In this document: in pieces, positions 25,201 to 35,700 of the stretch
How positions within the stretch are numbered: position 1 is the first letter of the stretch
Layout of the letters: the number at the start of each line of letters is the position of its first letter
Made by a program: the position numbers and the translations under genes
Notes under the pieces: generated by a model
Seen by the model: only the letters and a program-made list of their open reading frames with translations
Told to the model about the DNA's origin: nothing
The model's database searches: none
Assembly (NCBI GenBank): GCA_037179335.1
Contig: JAKZHN010000009.1
Location: 620,001-684,000 of the forward strand
Length of the DNA stretch: 64,000 nt
Reading direction: 5' to 3'
Source: Cyclaneusma minus
Taxonomy: Eukaryota > Ascomycota > Leotiomycetes > Marthamycetales > Marthamycetaceae

Positions 25201-26155
25201 AAAAAAAACACCTATTAAAAAAACATTTTTAGCATTAATTTTTTTTTAATAATGCTTGAAAAATTTAAAATATAGCTTGCTATATACTAAAATAAATCTA
25301 CCCCAAATTAAAATTTTCGTCTTCATAAATGGAAGCTTTACCAATAACCAAAATAAAAGCTTTTAAATTGGCTATTTTATTATTATTGCAAACGAAAAAA
25401 TAAATAGGCAAAATCATATTTTCCAAATTATTAAAAACCTAATTTATTAAAATTTAACCAAATTAAAAAAAATAACCAAATTTTTTTTTAGCAAATAAAA
25501 TTTTAGCAATTATATAAATTATAAATATAGCTATAGCTATAAATATCATTTTATTTAAAATTTTAAAATAATGTAAAACATTTTTGGCCCTAATAATAAT
25601 TTATACAAATTTATTTAGCTTATATAATCATTTAATTAAATTAAAAAAAGGAAAAAATAAATAAATATGCTATATTTTTTAAAAAAAACTATAAGTTTAA
25701 AAACAAATCCAAAATATATATTAAATTAATAATTATAATAATCCAGCTAATATTGTAATTAAAATTAATTGCAATAACCCTTTTAAACAATTTATTAATT
25801 TAAATATTTTTAAAATTAAAATACAAAAATAAATAGATTATAAAAAAAGGAAAAAATTAAAACTTAAAAAATAAATCGATTAGCTAATTATAGGCTATAA
25901 TGGATAAATATTATAAAAAAAGATTCCCAATGCTATTAAGCGTAAGCTTATGGTTTACCTTTAGCCTTCGGCTATTTTCGGGCCGGGCTGCGCGACCCCC
26001 CCAACCGAGGGCAAAAACCGCTAAGGGGGGCTTTCGAGACATAAAGTCACGTGGGATAAGCGGAGATCCGAAAACAGGACCGAAGACGGCATAGCGTTGT
26101 GATAAGCTCTTATCTTGCCATGCCTTAGGCACAACAGGGCCTTAGGCACGACGTT

Positions 26156-26224
26156 GGCTAAGCTAAAATAGGGCGCCAGCCCAACACAAGCCAAGCTAGA
26201 AATAGGCGCTTGCCCAATACAATT
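26156..26224 (+). repeat. ~33-bp imperfect tandem duplication near the 3' LTR
   Basis: Two adjacent related stretches (GCTAAGCTAAAATAGGGCGC.. then GCCAAGCTAGAAATAGGCGC..) lie in the less mutated 3' interior of the retroelement. Their differences are mostly transitions. Confidence 0.55.
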
Positions 26225-26294
26225 TACAAGTATATAGGACCCTTCCTTAGGTCCGCTCAATGGCATATAAGGCGCCGAAGGCCCTCAAAACTAG

Positions 26295-26492
26295 TATTAA
26301 GATAGCTAGGACGGTCGAAGCATATAGGTATCACGTGCCAGTCAGCGCTTAACTTTGGCGCTAGCTAGCGCAATCGGGGAAGCGTTTCCAGAACCTTAAG
26401 GTCTGGCAGCGCGCCTTTCCTTTTTAGACGAATACAACACCTTGAACCCCCCCTGCTACGCGCGTAGAACCCTGAACCTTGTAGGTTCGACA
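26295..26492 (+). repeat. 3' long terminal repeat
   Basis: A 198-bp copy aligned to 14863-15067. Its outer start reads TATTAAGATAGCTAGGAC where the 5' copy reads TGTTGGGACAGCTGGGAC; every difference there is a G-to-A or C-to-T transition. It ends GGTTCGACA. A 7-bp shorter pyrimidine tract (CCTTTCC versus CCTTTCCCCTTTCC) is the only indel seen. Confidence 0.9.
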
Positions 26493-26497
26493 TCCAT
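26493..26497. repeat. Target-site duplication, right copy (TCCAT)
   Basis: TCCAT immediately follows the CGACA end of the 3' LTR and matches 14858-14862. Confidence 0.9.
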
Positions 26498-29400
26498 CGA
26501 CAGCATCACACACAGCCAATAGCAGCCTGGCTCTACAACAGCAAGAAAAAGGTTCGACGTCTCTCAATCTTCAGCCGCCGCTACGTGTTTTTGGGAACAG
26601 GGAAACTATACTTGGTCTAAACGACTAAGCTTCAAGCCTAGCTATTCCAAGGTGATAAAAACAAGCAGCATTCAAAAGACCGGGCAGGCAAGAACATCGC
26701 AGCAACAACAGACCCGTGCTGTTTTTGAAAAAGCAAAATATTTGCTCAACTTGCAAAGCTTATATAGTGCAAATCCCTAGTGACACAACAAGTGGTATAA
26801 GCACGTGACTTGATATTTCCAAGCCTTTTTTAGGTCAAGTGGAGTTGAGTCAACCTTCCAGGTATAAATACTGCAACCTTTTCCGCTGATTTTACAAGAT
26901 CCAGGCCGAAACGGATGGTTCACCAAGTTCATGGAGAGTTGCAAGCATTACCAAGTGGCTGGGTATCGAATGCCGCCAGACTATGGATACCAGACTTCCA
27001 TTGCATATAGCTGATGCTGGTCCTAAGTATCCACAATTTGGGACTGAACTCAAGGAAATTGGTTTCAATGGCATGGACAGTACCGCATACAAGCGACAAG
27101 AGCATGGCTATCCGGCAGCCGGAAAGAATCTCGATGTCTCCTTCCAACCGCAACATGTCTGTGTCTACAAAATTATACTGCGTCTTGAAGCCCAGGCTCC
27201 GATGCTAGCTATGCCAAAATAGTTCTAGAATGGCCGTCATTGCGAGGACTAGTCGAAAAGATAGATTCATGTCCACCTGCATTGGATTTCTAGAGAAGAG
27301 AATTCGGTTGCTGACTCGCGAAGCTTTTATAAGACAAATTCTGAATAAGACAGTGAGACCGAGAGCACGTGATTTGAGGGTTTGGGAATCTAGGTAGTAG
27401 GTTGAGCTGGGAAATCATGCTGACCTCAGATGTATAAATAGTCCTATCCTTTCCCTCTCATCTGGACTTTCAGAAGGAACACAGCAATCGAAAACGCTCG
27501 AAGGGGAACAAACGCGCCCACTGTAGGAAGGAATTCTTCAGAAATCTCAGAGTTGTCCAGATTAGGAATCGCAAGATCTGCAACTTGTTTGCGTTCAAAA
27601 GAAGGATAAACTACGACTATCGGACTGAAGGGTAGGTAGCGGATGTGAATCCTGAATACCAACAGCTGAGACGCTTGATACCAGCCTCCATCGACAATAC
27701 TGCAAGCAGCCAGCAGCAGCAGCATGGCTACCCGACAGCAAAAGGGAGCGTCGACGTCTCCTAACTAACGCAACAGTTCAACATCCAAGAGTGTCAGGCC
27801 ATGCTTTCAGAACAGACGCAAATCTTCCTAGCTTCATGTTCAGAGCCATTCGCTGTAAAATACTGGTGCTTCCACACACACAGAATGTAGTGTTGTCAAG
27901 ATCTGTCTAAATTTGAAAACAAATTTGTTTGCTCGCTGACAGGCCTTTTATAGCCCATTCAGGCTCGCTTGCCTCTTACAATAGCACCTTGCGGTCTGTG
28001 GAGATACCTCTCTTGAACACGTGATTAGGCTTTAGGGCTGAGCTGGCCAGCCGAGCTGGCCAGTCGAGCTCATCTCCATAGGTATAAATACTGCTAGCCT
28101 CTCCTTTCTCTTAAAGTTTCAAGTTGACAAACAATCACCGTAAAAGATAATTGGAAACAGGGGAGCAGACGCAATTCCTTGCATTCAAAAGCCCACTCGA
28201 GTGAAAACTTCGCATCCAACTGGGAATGTCTAGCTGACTTGCAAATGGCGGAAAGCAGGGGTTACGAGTTACGTTCCCAAATAGTGGAAGTCAAATAGCT
28301 TGATCTCTGCTTTTATTGACAGCACTGCACACAGCCAGCAGCAGCCCGCTTAATGACAAGAAGAGCATCGACGTCTTCTAACCAGTAACCAACCCAACAT
28401 ATCACTCTCCGGAAAGCATGCAATGCATCGAGAGGTAGGCTTGAGCCACCCAGATTTCAACGGCGACAAAAGGTAATAGTAAGTTGTCATCGAATACTGC
28501 AAGAACCATCGCTGCGCAATAAGGATACCTGCCGTCTGGATGTTTTGCGTTTGGAACCAAAATCCGGTTGCTCAACCGGGCTAGCCTTTATAGCCCATTC
28601 CAGCTGGCTGGCTTCTTTTGTCCACAGCGTGGGGCAACTCTTGGGCTTGGAGAATCGCTTTAGCACGTGACTTGGGAGCCGAGGTCGAGCTGGTGACACT
28701 CACCTCCAAAAGGTATAAATACTGCTACACTTTGCTTTCTATTCGGAGTTCCAGAGCAAGGCTCGATTACATAGGACCGATAGAGAATTGCGAGCATGCA
28801 CACTTGATTGCATTGATAACCACGCGTGAATGAAGTGTTGCACCCCGAGCTAACATCTAAATGAAATGGAAATGACGAAATTCTGTGTTCACAAGTCATT
28901 GAAAGTTAAGTAGCGCGGCCTTAGCTGCATCGACAGTAGTGTAAACGAACAACAGGAGCCTCACTATCCGACAGCAGGAAACAGTGTCGACGACAGAACA
29001 TCTCCTAGCCATGGCAACGCTTAGACTGCTCCGTTCCGAAAACCATGCCACGCTTTGACATGAGGTGAACCCCAAGCCTGTCCAGCTTAGATCCAAAGCT
29101 AGCAACTTCATTCAGGTAGTCAAGTGAGGGTTGGTGTCGTCTGAGTGAAGTTTACTCGTAGGTTTTGGAAGCGAACTCTTTTTGCACATCAGAGTCACTT
29201 TTATAGGTCCTTCCATTTCCCCTGAATCTATGAGAGAACAGCTACCATTCGAGTAGGGATTACGTGACTTCAGATCCTCAAAGTCTTAGGTCAAGTTGGC
29301 CTGTCAAGCTTACTCTCGGGGTATAAATAAGACTATTCTGGTACTGTACTTGTACTCTCAAGGCATTCACGGTCCCGACTGAAGAACATGGAAAGACAGG
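26498..29400 (+). repeat. Array A3: continuation of array A after the insertion
   Basis: Five more full modules in the same orientation as A2. Left TATA at about 26756, 27323, 27943, 28585 and 29198. Right TATA at about 26861, 27431, 28081, 28711 and 29320. CACGTGA lies in between in most copies (for example ~26802, ~28017). Triple ACAGCA elements lie at about 26498-26545, 27100, 27710, 28335 and 28950. Distant copies share specific blocks: GATAGAGAATTGCGAGCAT near 28777 closely matches ATCGAGAATTGCGAGCAT near 14090, and GAGAGTTGCAAGCATTACC near 26935 is related. The final module has TTCCCCTGAA after its left TATA, as in A1. No shared reading frame was found. Confidence 0.8.
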
Positions 29401-29800
29401 AGTGTCTGCATTGCGTGCATCAGTGACTCATCTCAAGCCGTGGGAAGCAAGTTCGATGTCTTAAACAAGGTTACAACCCCGTACATAAGAAGTACTGCCA
29501 AAAGTCAGAAGTCAAAGAAGTTGTTCTCAGTCTTCTGTCGACAGCGGCATAAAGGAACGGCAGCAGGCTTACCCTTTGCCAGTACGGAGAGCCTTTGGAC
29601 CTTCACGACACAGGCAATCGTGCAAGTAACGACGAGATTACCACCAACTCCAACTAAGAGCCCAATCTTTCACGATCTAACCCATGATGCTGGCCCCAAA
29701 CTGAGATTTCCAGTCCGCTCTTCCACAACTCGGTGCGTAGCAGCTGACAGTTCCCATGCGTACGAATGCTTTCGCATTCTATTGGGTTTTGGTCGAGGCA
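29401..29800. other. Junction where array orientation flips (A to B)
   Basis: This contains a last, weak forward ACAGCA cluster (GTCGACAGCGG ~29538, AACGGCAGCAGG ~29558). Immediately after it the modules run in the opposite orientation. The open frame at 29440-29829 has no recognisable domain and overlaps array sequence, so I do not call it a gene. Confidence 0.5.
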
Positions 29801-30540
29801 TCCACACCAGCGGAGACTTTTTGTATTAATTGACTGTGAGTCAGCATGCGCCACTTTTGAAATTAAGCGAGTCACTCGTCCCTTGTGAATCATTGCTGTT
29901 TCCTACGGTGAGATTCAAGGAAAGCTTGGCATTCTGTGATCACGCAGTTCTCATGGGTAACCAGGTAGGGAAATATATAAAGATCTGCTCACCACAGCAC
30001 CTGAAGAGTGAGGCTTGAATTTATGATGTACTGGCTGACGGTAATGATTGCTCAAAGGAGGGTCATCTTGTCGGGCGGCAAATAAGGCTTGGGACAGAAG
30101 TAACCTTGTTCCTTTCAGCGAAGCGAAAACAGGTTCTGGAATGTAGTGCTGAAATGCTTGCCTGTTGTCGCAAACACTCGCTGCTGTTGCAAAAGCACCC
30201 CTTTGTTAACCTCACTAGAGTAGCTAGTTCGATTTGAGAGGTCAACTTTCTCACGAGGCTGGCACCAAATTCAGAAGTTCAATCGTCCCTTCCAGCCATC
30301 CCGACGTCCACAACCCGATAGGTAGCTGACCTACATCCTTAGGAGTATTTTATCATTTACACAGGTTTTGGTCCCAACACCCAGACCAGCGGACCCTTTT
30401 TGCAGCATCAACTGGAAGCTCACATGGGCTGAGTTCAGGACAAGGCAAGGTGGTAATTCGGCTTATGTAAATCATCGCTGTTTGCTGCCAGATGGTTGAT
30501 TTCAATGTAGTTGCTAATCTATGCTAGAAGGAAAATATTG
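29801..30540 (-). repeat. Array B1: inverted modules left of the F-box-like gene
   Basis: One module plus a partial one, inverted relative to array A. CTTTTTGTATTAA at ~29815 is a weakened left TATA, GCTTGGCATTCTGTGATC at ~29926 is the array-B spacer block, and TATATAAAGATCTGCTCACC at ~29972 is the right TATA with leader. The triple element in reverse orientation (CTGTTGTCG..GCTGCTGTTGC) lies at ~30163. A second left TATA remnant (CCCTTTTTGCAGC) is at ~30394 and the spacer then decays before the F-box-like gene. Confidence 0.65.
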
Positions 30541-30667
30541 GGTGGGTGAATTCTTCTAGTTGTCGAGTCGACCACCAATGCTCATCCGCCTTCCGCCACG
30601 AAGAAAAGAACATTGCGTCCTTCTTTGTTGAGACTTAGGCATATACAGCACTAGTGCCTGCCCTAAG

Positions 30668-30695
30668 CTAGCCTTTTTGCTACTATAAGAGCGGT
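30668..30695 (+). promoter_or_regulatory. TATA promoter of the F-box-like gene, array-like
   Basis: CTACTATAAGAGCGGTCC lies ~190 bp upstream of the ATG at 30861 and is followed by TTCGCC. It closely resembles the rightward TATA and leader of array D modules (CTACTATAAAAGAGGCCGTT at ~50211 and CTATAAAAAGGGGCTCTTTG-type elsewhere). This suggests that the gene and the modules share a promoter ancestry. Function is inferred. Confidence 0.5.
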
Positions 30696-30860
30696 CCTTC
30701 GCCAGATCTTCTCCGTAAAAGCTCCTACATCCCTCAACATCCTTTCCCGGCATTTGCTATCGAACTCGATCTATTGTTCATTGCGCAATAGATTGCAGGT
30801 CTTCAACAAGGCTCCATCCCAAGGCTTCACATTGCGCCAGGACCCAAGGAGACAGTAATT

Positions 30861-31700
30861 ATGGACGCGCTACCTGCCGAGGAAGAGGCTGAGATGGCAG
30901 CATCTATGGATAGGCTTCATGTTGAACAGCAAGCTGCGGAGGCTGCATCCCTGGCTAGACTCCCTGGTGAGGAAGAGGTCTTCAAGGAGATACTATCGAC
31001 GGACATGCCTCTTCCCGAACAACAAGTCACCGAAGCCGCATTCCTGGATGCCCCCTCTGCTGAAAAGGTCAAGAAGGCAGCATCTGGGGACGCGCTCCCT
31101 GTCGAAGAACAATCTGCGGAGACCTTATCCCTGGATGAGCATTCTGCCGAGGAACAGGTCAAAGATACAACGTCGACGGACAAGCCTCTTGTTGAACAGC
31201 AAGCTAGCAAAGCCGTATCTCTGGACGCGCTCCCTGCCGAGATCAAGACGCATATCCTTCTCCTGGCCCCTAATTTTCCTTCTCTGCGCGACCTCGATCT
31301 ATCGTCACCTGTCCTTTATCAAGTTGATCTGGAACACCGATACGAAATCTTGCGCTACATTGTTGTCAATCACAGTGCGCGGCCCGAAAACCTCTACGAA
31401 TTCGCCAGTGTCATCAGAGCCAGGAATTCCAGGCGACGCAACAAGTGGTCGAAGGAGCGTGTCGACTTCCTCGAATCGTACCGTCCTCGGGAGCTCCACG
31501 AAGTTTCGGATATTCTGCAGGGTCTTACTGTCGATCAGCTCGCGGAAATGGTGAAACTCATGCACGACCACAGGGTAGTGCTGATGGAATACTGGGAATA
31601 CTTGAGAGGAAGGCTTGGGGCTGTCAGGGATTCGAAGGGGCGTCATCTCTTCGATGAGAAGGAGTTGATCGTGAATCTTTCAGATAACGAGAAGCGGTGA
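30861..31700 (+). CDS. F-box-like protein, N-terminal part, truncated by a stop
   Basis: An intact 279-codon frame. Residues 1-119 are about eight imperfect 14-16-residue repeats of the type SLDALPAEEQxxEAA. The last one runs into a fungal F-box-like start, SLDALPAEIKTHILLLAP (residues ~120-137), followed by SLRDLDLSSPVLYQVDLEHR, which is typical of large families of F-box-like proteins in Pezizomycotina (presumed SCF ubiquitin-ligase adaptors). The rest resembles the helical body of these proteins. The frame ends at a TGA (31698-31700) after NEKR, although the same frame continues without a break as FSRALCRFDLKCALALNF, a pattern normal for the family (ExxRF.RAL.RF.L). The TGA therefore looks like a recent nonsense change, for example from TGG. 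Whether the short form is functional is unknown. It sits inside array B and has an array-like TATA box. Confidence 0.6.
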   Translation: MDALPAEEEAEMAASMDRLHVEQQAAEAASLARLPGEEEVFKEILSTDMPLPEQQVTEAAFLDAPSAEKVKKAASGDALPVEEQSAETLSLDEHSAEEQVKDTTSTDKPLVEQQASKAVSLDALPAEIKTHILLLAPNFPSLRDLDLSSPVLYQVDLEHRYEILRYIVVNHSARPENLYEFASVIRARNSRRRNKWSKERVDFLESYRPRELHEVSDILQGLTVDQLAEMVKLMHDHRVVLMEYWEYLRGRLGAVRDSKGRHLFDEKELIVNLSDNEKR

Positions 31701-32576
31701 TTTTCACGAGCCTTGTGTCGTTTCGATCTCAAGTGCGCCCTCGCTTTGAACTTCCCCACCCGTTACCAAGACCCCGAACTCGAGCGCAGCTATCTCACGG
31801 AAGAATACCGACAGCTCACCGAAGATGAAAAAAACCAGAAGGCGAAACTACAGAGCGCTCCAGGATTCAGACCCACAGGTAGCCGAGACGTTCTCTCGAC
31901 CACTGAGGAACAAACTTCAGCCGTGGGAAGAAGAGGAGATCGGAATTTTCGAAGACTTCGCCGTCAAGTATTATCATGAACTTATGCACGAGCTTCACAA
32001 AACTGACCCAGTGAAGTTTTCACAGCTTGAACTATGGGCATACGGAGAGGAACGCAGACTCTACACAAGGCAGGTGCCAGACTATTCAGGTACAGTACAC
32101 CGGTAGCTAGCTCCTGAACGAATATCTCAGCTAACTGTCGCCGTGCAGTCCCTATAAGGGTAAGCAATAAGCCATCTGCGTTAATCAGCTTAGGCACAGG
32201 CTTCCTGGCCAATTTTATGATCCAAAAAGACCCTGTGGACTATGCTCTCCGATCAGCATGGTGGGAGCGCTGCCCCATGTCCCCAACCATTTACGTGGAC
32301 AGATCCTTGTGCTTCGAACACTATCCTTCCGCGGAGCTCAGTAGTGCCTGGCAATTCTGCGGCGATGAGAATCCAAGCGGGCCGAACCTTGCATGGAGCT
32401 GGGTTATCCAATCGGGAGGAATTGAGCCAACTTGGGGATTGGTGTGCTGGCTCCGGAGATGGGCGTACGTCATGTGGGATAAGGGCATGGTTAATAAGAA
32501 GCCTATCTCTAAAGCTATTGACTGGCACATTGCCACGGAAAGTGGTAGATTCCGCCAGAAGATCTTCTGGGAGTGA
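31701..32576 (+). pseudogene. Downstream remainder of the F-box-like gene, frameshifted
   Basis: After the TGA the homology continues in the same frame to about 31855 (FPTRYQDPELERSYLTEEYR). It then shifts by one frame near 31855-31870 to LQDSDPQVAETFSRPLRNKL..FEDFAVKYYHELMHELHKTD and ends at 32106. Probable introns follow: GTACAG..CAG with a GCTAAC branch near 32091-32147, and GTAAGC..CACAG near 32159-32197. The final coding stretch to 32576 (FLANFMIQKDPVDYALRSAW, EPTWGLVCWLRRWAYVMWDK) has the C-terminal motif style of the same family. I could not make the last junction phases agree. With one nonsense codon and at least one frameshift, I read this as a decaying gene; a sequencing error is possible at the frameshift. 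Confidence 0.6.
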
Positions 32577-32744
32577 CCCTTCCCGCGGGAGTTCTAATGG
32601 CGGAAGTCTAACGCCTTTTCCCTGCCGCCAGCACGGCCAGGCCCGAGCTGTTCTTTGGCCTGGGAGAACTCAAGGGGGCGTCTTTGGTAATACTTTATCG
32701 CAGACTACTTGGAAGGACCATGCCAAAGTCTTGCGTATGGCTGC

Positions 32745-35700
32745 TATGATGTAGCTAGTTCGGAAATGCGATGAGGTCAGTTGGTAGAACTACCGACACA
32801 AGCAACTATGCATCCTCAACTACATGTTTCTGCGTGGCAGATTTACTGAGTCCCCTATTGCGCACATAAGCCTCTGTGATACAGTGGATTTTGTTCAGTG
32901 GGAGGAAGGACCACGGTTTACCGTCGAAAAGGTGCAGCATTGTTGTCAAGTCTTGCTGCTGTTGCGGAACTCCTTCACCTGTCAACCTTATTAACCTACT
33001 ACCAGCTATCTCACCCACAACCTGTCAGAGACATCATGCTCACAAGGTCTCCCGCCCCGTCACGCTGTCACCCAAAACACTCCCTTAGTCACTTTACCCC
33101 AAGCTTCGAGAACTTCTGGTGAACACCACAAATCTGGCCATTCCCTACATCCTCTTTGCTCGCAATATCGGCATTGTTCAAAATGTTGACACTAATGTGC
33201 CCTTTTTATACAATAATCGAAAGCCGTTGTAATTTAGGTATTTCTGGGTCCTTAGGCGAGTGGATCAGCTGACAGCTTCTGTGAATAACTCGCTCTCTGC
33301 TACTAGTGACGGACGGGTTCACGTGATGTTTTGCGCCTCTAGTCTTGTGGGACATTGGTATATAAGGACCTGCTCACCGTTACAAGTGAGGGCAAGCTCG
33401 TGGACAACCCGCACAACCCGCTAGACCCTCACTGAGCACCAGCCAGTTGATGTGTAATTCTCACCACCATAACTATGGGCGGAAGTGATTCTTGTTAATA
33501 TCAAGCCTTAACATTGGAGTTGGTGGAATGAGAAACGATGTCTTTGCAGAAGGAAGATTCAACATTATCTGCCGTCGAAAAGGTCCGTCTCATCATCTCG
33601 CATCGTTGCTGTCGCTAACCCCTCCTAATACCAGCCTCACTCACTGCCAGCTGAGAGAAAGACAGCCACATCGATGATCCTGCTACAAACGCTAATTCAT
33701 AATGCCAACTTCGAAATTCCTTCTGTGCCAGGCTTGAAAGTTGCAAGACGACATTCTGACCGTTGCAGGGTTTGCGGAACTGGAAGATTTGCGGAACTAG
33801 AGTAGTCTTGTCCATAAAATTGCAGGCGGACGACCCTTTTTACTAGCATTCCAGGTCAGTCGGCTGGTGTTTAGAAACATGTGACTTAGCTTGTATGAAT
33901 CACTGCTGCTGGCCAAGACAGGTGCACCGGATTTGCGTGAACCTTGGCATTCTATGGTCCTGTTGTTCGTATGAGTATATAAATACCTACTCGCCACTGC
34001 AAGTGAGAATCAAGCCTAGAGGCGATTCGAAAGGGATCGGGATGTATGTCTCGGCGGGAACGGATGTGTAATCCTCAACGCCGCAACTGCAGGCCATGGG
34101 CGGAAGGGACTCTCACAAAACGAACCTCGCATTTCATTCAGTGGAATAAACATGAAATTTCCGAGGTAGGAACTTTGAATATTGCCTGCTGTCGAAAACA
34201 TTCATCTCGTTGTCTCACCTACCTGCCGTTGCGAAACCCCCCTGTTGCCGATGTCCTAGTCACTACCCTACGACAAATACACCAATTGGCTAGGTAGGGC
34301 ATGTTTCACAGTCTTCAGCCTTCACTCCTGCGTCAAGAACGAAAAACCTCCTTGAACAAATCTGTACCGCGATTCGTAAGCCCGTATCCACCCAGAATTC
34401 TCAGTTTGGCCCAGAAAGCTTCAAGCCAACTGAACCTTTTTATAGCATGCAAGGCCAGTCAAATCCCCCCTGTTTAGAAGCACGTGACTTGGCTTGTGTG
34501 AATCATTTAGATCCGACTGAAGCTTGGCATTCTAAGGTCTTACAGGTCGTATGGGTATAAAAAGACCAGCTTCTACCGCGAGTAAGGAGCAAGCTTGATG
34601 AAAACAGTACCGCCCTCGATGGCTGGTTCTACACGGCAAGAGTGCAGATGGGAGTGGAATCTGTTGCTTCAAAATCCCATGCTTTGTTAGGCAGTTAATG
34701 AAAACGACCTAGATGCTACCATTGGCGAGAAGCCAAGATTGTCTGCTGTCGAAACGCTTCATCTCGTCGTCAAGCCTCGCAGCTTTCGTGCAAAGATCCT
34801 GGTGGCAGAATCACCAGCTAGAACAAATACACTAGCAACCATTCATGAATGATTTCGCTAGGTGTCCAGCTCCGCAACCTTCTGTAGACTCTGCATGTTC
34901 CTCGATTAAATAAAAGCTTGAGAAGATGTTCCCAAACAAATCTCGACCGCCATCCAACTCTTCCTTACGCTGCTCAGTCTTTCCTAGGTAACTATGCGCT
35001 ATTCTACAAGCACGTGACTTGGCTTGTGTGAATCACTTCTGTTTGCTACCATTCGCTTAGCTTAGATCTTGGCATTCTAGAATTTCATAGCTCATACGAG
35101 TAAGGTATATGAAGAACTGCTTCCCACGGCAAGTGAGAACCAAGCTTGAGCAATGGTATAGAGAGATTGATGTGTAGCTCTCCTCGCCAAGACTGGAGCA
35201 GCAGTACCTCGTTTTGAAGGGAAAAACGAGCTTCTGTCTCTGCGAAACGAAAATGGGGCTTTAGAAGAACGAAACATCAATCTGCTGTCGAAACGTTCTA
35301 TATCATCATCTCGCCTAGCTGCTGTTGCGCAAACCCCCTACTACCAGTCTCGTTCCCAACTACCAGCTACAACAATGACGGCCACATCTTAAAAGTCTAA
35401 ATCTAGTACGAGGCGACGAGTTCACAAAACCTCCAGCCCTATAGCTTTGTGCCAACTTTGGTATCTCCTTTATGCGAAGCCCGGAACATGTCCTTGCACC
35501 AATCTTGGCTGCCATTCATTCGTTTCTTGGGCCTGAAAGTCATGCTCAGTGAATCCAAGGCAACGAGCTCTTTATATAGCCCAAGGCCAGCCAGACATGT
35601 GCTAGTCCTGAAACACGTGACCTAGACTTGGCGTGTGTGAATCACTGCCGCTTGCTAGCTTAGCTTAGCTTAGGCGTTGGCATCCTATGATTCCTTCGGT

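Larger units (their letters stand above)
14863..26492 (+). mobile_element. RIP-degraded LTR retrotransposon, 11.63 kb
   Basis: An 11,630-bp insertion bounded by direct LTRs (14863-15067 and 26295-26492) and a 5-bp TCCAT duplication. Most of the interior is extremely AT-rich, with long runs of TTTATA and AATATT and no coding frame of note on either strand, as expected after heavy RIP of a once-repetitive element. The longest interior frames (for example 19716-19985 minus) are AT-rich chance frames. Reverse transcriptase and integrase cannot be recognised, so Gypsy and Copia cannot be told apart. Patches of higher GC remain at about 15936-16047, 22560-22720, 23960-24035 and 25940-26290. The orientation is arbitrary because gag-pol is gone. 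Removing the element restores the ~580-bp module period of array A, which proves that it inserted into a pre-existing array. Confidence 0.9.
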
